A stretch of 64,000 nucleotides of DNA, from positions 620,001-684,000 of the forward strand of contig NZ_CP133078.1 of the NCBI RefSeq assembly GCF_030908465.1. Direction: 5' to 3'. How positions within the stretch are numbered: position 1 is the first letter of the stretch; every line of letters begins with the position of its first letter. The notes under the pieces were generated by a model that ran no database searches, was not told the origin of the DNA, and saw only the letters and a list, made by a program, of their open reading frames with translations. A program made the position numbers and the translations under genes. Shown piece by piece: positions 62,856 through 64,000 of the stretch. The DNA comes from Anaerotignum sp. MB30-C6. GTDB lineage: Bacteria; Bacillota; Clostridia; Lachnospirales; Anaerotignaceae.

Positions 62856-63176
62856 ATGGCATCGGATGCAGGTTTGGTTCAATATATTGCAGAGCAGATG
62901 GCAGGGGCGGGTAATATTCGCTATCGAAAAATGATGGGAGACTATTGTTTATATTGTGATGATAAAGTAATTGGGTTGGTTTGTGATGATCAATTGTTTT
63001 TAAAAAATACACCTTCTGCAAGTGAGAATTTAAAGGGGTTTCCCATGGGGTGCGCATATGAAGGGGCAAAACCGTCTTATGTAATAGATAACATAGATAA
63101 TCGGGATTTTTTGGCGAATGTTGTTCGTCAGATTGCCGAAGATTTGCCAGTGCCAAAAAAGAAGAAGAAAAAATAA
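62856..63176 (+). CDS. TfoX N-terminal domain protein
   Basis: 106 aa, a stand-alone TfoX N-domain: RKMMGDYCLYCDDKVIGLV (residues about 24-42), a central FLKNTPSA and YVIDNIDNRDFL near the C-terminus. It ends in a run of lysines. In Gammaproteobacteria TfoX/Sxy activates competence, but the isolated domain in Firmicutes has no known role and lacks the C-terminal domain. GGGAAGGAGAGCGTT lies upstream of ATG 62856. Monocistronic, with a terminator following. Confidence 0.88.
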   Translation: MASDAGLVQYIAEQMAGAGNIRYRKMMGDYCLYCDDKVIGLVCDDQLFLKNTPSASENLKGFPMGCAYEGAKPSYVIDNIDNRDFLANVVRQIAEDLPVPKKKKKK

Positions 63177-63189
63177 AAGTACTTTTTAG

Positions 63190-63219
63190 AGGGAGCTTAT
63201 TTAATGAGCTTCCTTTTTT
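63190..63219 (+). terminator. Intrinsic terminator after the TfoX-like gene
   Basis: AGGGAGCT (63190-63197) pairs with AGCTTCCT (63207-63214, one G-U) and a T-run follows. Confidence 0.75.
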
Positions 63220-63315
63220 GTACTTTTCTATAACATCGAATGCCAGGTTATATGGGAATAATGGTTAAGCACTTTTCATATGCTTCCTATAGGCCATTTA
63301 AGGAAGGTGCATAAC

Positions 63316-64000
63316 GTGTTTTTCAGAAGAATTTTAAACAAGGCAGTAGGAATTAAAATTTGTGTCCTAACAACATTACTGCTAGTTTCGGTATTTTTTG
63401 CAGGGACTTTACTAAGTAAAGATATTTTCACTGCGGCAATGGAGCAGAGAGGGGTGCCTGTTCCCATTCTGATGTATCATAGTGTTTATAGTGATGCCAA
63501 ACGCTCTAGTGATTATATTGTTTCACCTGACTTATTCCGGCAGGATATGGAATATATAAAGGAAAAAGGGTATACAACTATATTTATATCAGATTTGGTT
63601 GCCTATGTGAAGGAAGATAAACCATTGCCCGAAAAGCCTATTATTATAACCCTGGATGATGGATACCTGAATAATTTGGTGAATGTAGTGCCGATTTTAG
63701 AGGAACTAGAAATGAAGGCGGTGGTTTCTGTAATTGGTTCCTATTCTCAGGAATTTAGCCAAGTGGAGGACAAAGACTTGGCCTATGCCCATATGTCCTG
63801 GAAGGAAATTAAAATGCTTGCAGATACGGGGTATGTGGAAATTGGGAACCACACATATGATTTACATAAAATTGGTGAGCGAAAAGGTTGCATGAAAAGA
63901 AACGGTGAAAGCTCTCAGCAATATACTGCAATGCTGAAAGAAGATTTAGAGAAATTACAAGTAGCTCTACAGGAGCATGTGGGGATAACACCCACTGTTT
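63316..64000 (+). CDS. Membrane-anchored polysaccharide deacetylase, 3-prime truncated by window edge
   Basis: 228 codons are visible from GTG 63316 (GGAAGGTGC upstream) and the frame is open at the end. A basic N-terminus is followed by one membrane helix (about 14-34), then a NodB-type deacetylase domain that begins PVPILMYHSV near residue 50. The catalytic/metal Asp is in ITLDDGY (Asp114/115), and the metal-binding H-T-x3-H motif is His179 to His184 in GNHTYDLH. It probably removes acetyl groups from peptidoglycan or another surface glycan outside the membrane. The C-terminal active-site motifs lie beyond the window. Confidence 0.9.
   Translation, partial: MFFRRILNKAVGIKICVLTTLLLVSVFFAGTLLSKDIFTAAMEQRGVPVPILMYHSVYSDAKRSSDYIVSPDLFRQDMEYIKEKGYTTIFISDLVAYVKEDKPLPEKPIIITLDDGYLNNLVNVVPILEELEMKAVVSVIGSYSQEFSQVEDKDLAYAHMSWKEIKMLADTGYVEIGNHTYDLHKIGERKGCMKRNGESSQQYTAMLKEDLEKLQVALQEHVGITPTV

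Overview
The window is an ordinary-looking, low-GC chromosomal stretch of an anaerobic Clostridia-type Firmicute. The evidence is strong Shine-Dalgarno sites, near-consensus sigma-A promoters, T-tailed intrinsic terminators, a YlbJ-type sporulation membrane protein, a pta-ackA acetate module and many close Lachnospirales-like gene families. A genus cannot be fixed from the sequence alone. I see no tRNA, rRNA, CRISPR array, transposase or phage module. Nearly every gene start can be tied to a ribosome binding site, and several starts below were moved for that reason.

Region 1 (1-17.3 kb) is housekeeping and resembles the Bacillus ylo/ylb order: fakA (cut by the left edge), recG, rsmD, coaD, a coiled-coil protein, then ylbJ and tmcAL on the minus strand, a short CheA-like kinase, pta, ackA, yceD, rpmF, plsX, acpP and rnc. 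Between plsX and acpP-rnc lies a 2.2 kb island. It holds a secreted protein, three small membrane proteins and a frameshifted duplicate of acpP.

Region 2 (17.5-26.1 kb) is mixed: a dipeptidase (pepD), an AI-2E/PerM-type permease, an RseC-like protein, a C_GCAxxG_C_C protein, a predicted cytoplasmic beta-propeller/coiled-coil protein, a secreted stalk-domain protein, and two paralogous YcxB-like membrane proteins. The first of that pair is broken by a 14-bp tandem duplication.

Region 3 (26.1-48.9 kb) is a divergent nucleotide superlocus. The minus-strand pyr operon (pyrC-carB-pyrK-pyrD-pyrF-pyrE-pyrB-pyrI) covers UMP synthesis except carA. The plus-strand pur operon (purE, C, F, M, N, an archaeal-type PurO, B, an AICAR transformylase-only PurH, D, L) covers PRPP to IMP except purK. 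Two back-to-back promoters drive them. The pur side opens with a ZTP (pfl) riboswitch whose 3-prime element overlaps an intrinsic terminator. Structured non-coding segments lie on both sides of purB.

Region 4 (49-62.5 kb) is a catabolic locus: a FadR-type GntR regulator, a DctPQM TRAP transporter, an acetoin-dehydrogenase-type 2-oxo acid dehydrogenase complex (E1 alpha, E1 beta, E2, lipoyl-E3), a beta-hydroxyacid dehydrogenase, a PPC/DUF296 protein, a metallo-beta-lactamase-fold protein and an AEC transporter. The substrate cannot be read from the sequence. A structured segment precedes the E3 gene.

Region 5 (62.5-64 kb) holds a candidate three-hairpin small RNA, a TfoX N-domain protein and the 5-prime part of a membrane-anchored polysaccharide deacetylase that runs off the right edge. 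The best leads for something undescribed are the plsX-acpP island, the TRAP/2-oxo acid dehydrogenase locus with its lpdA leader, the candidate small RNA, the purB-flanking RNA elements and the propeller/coiled-coil protein.
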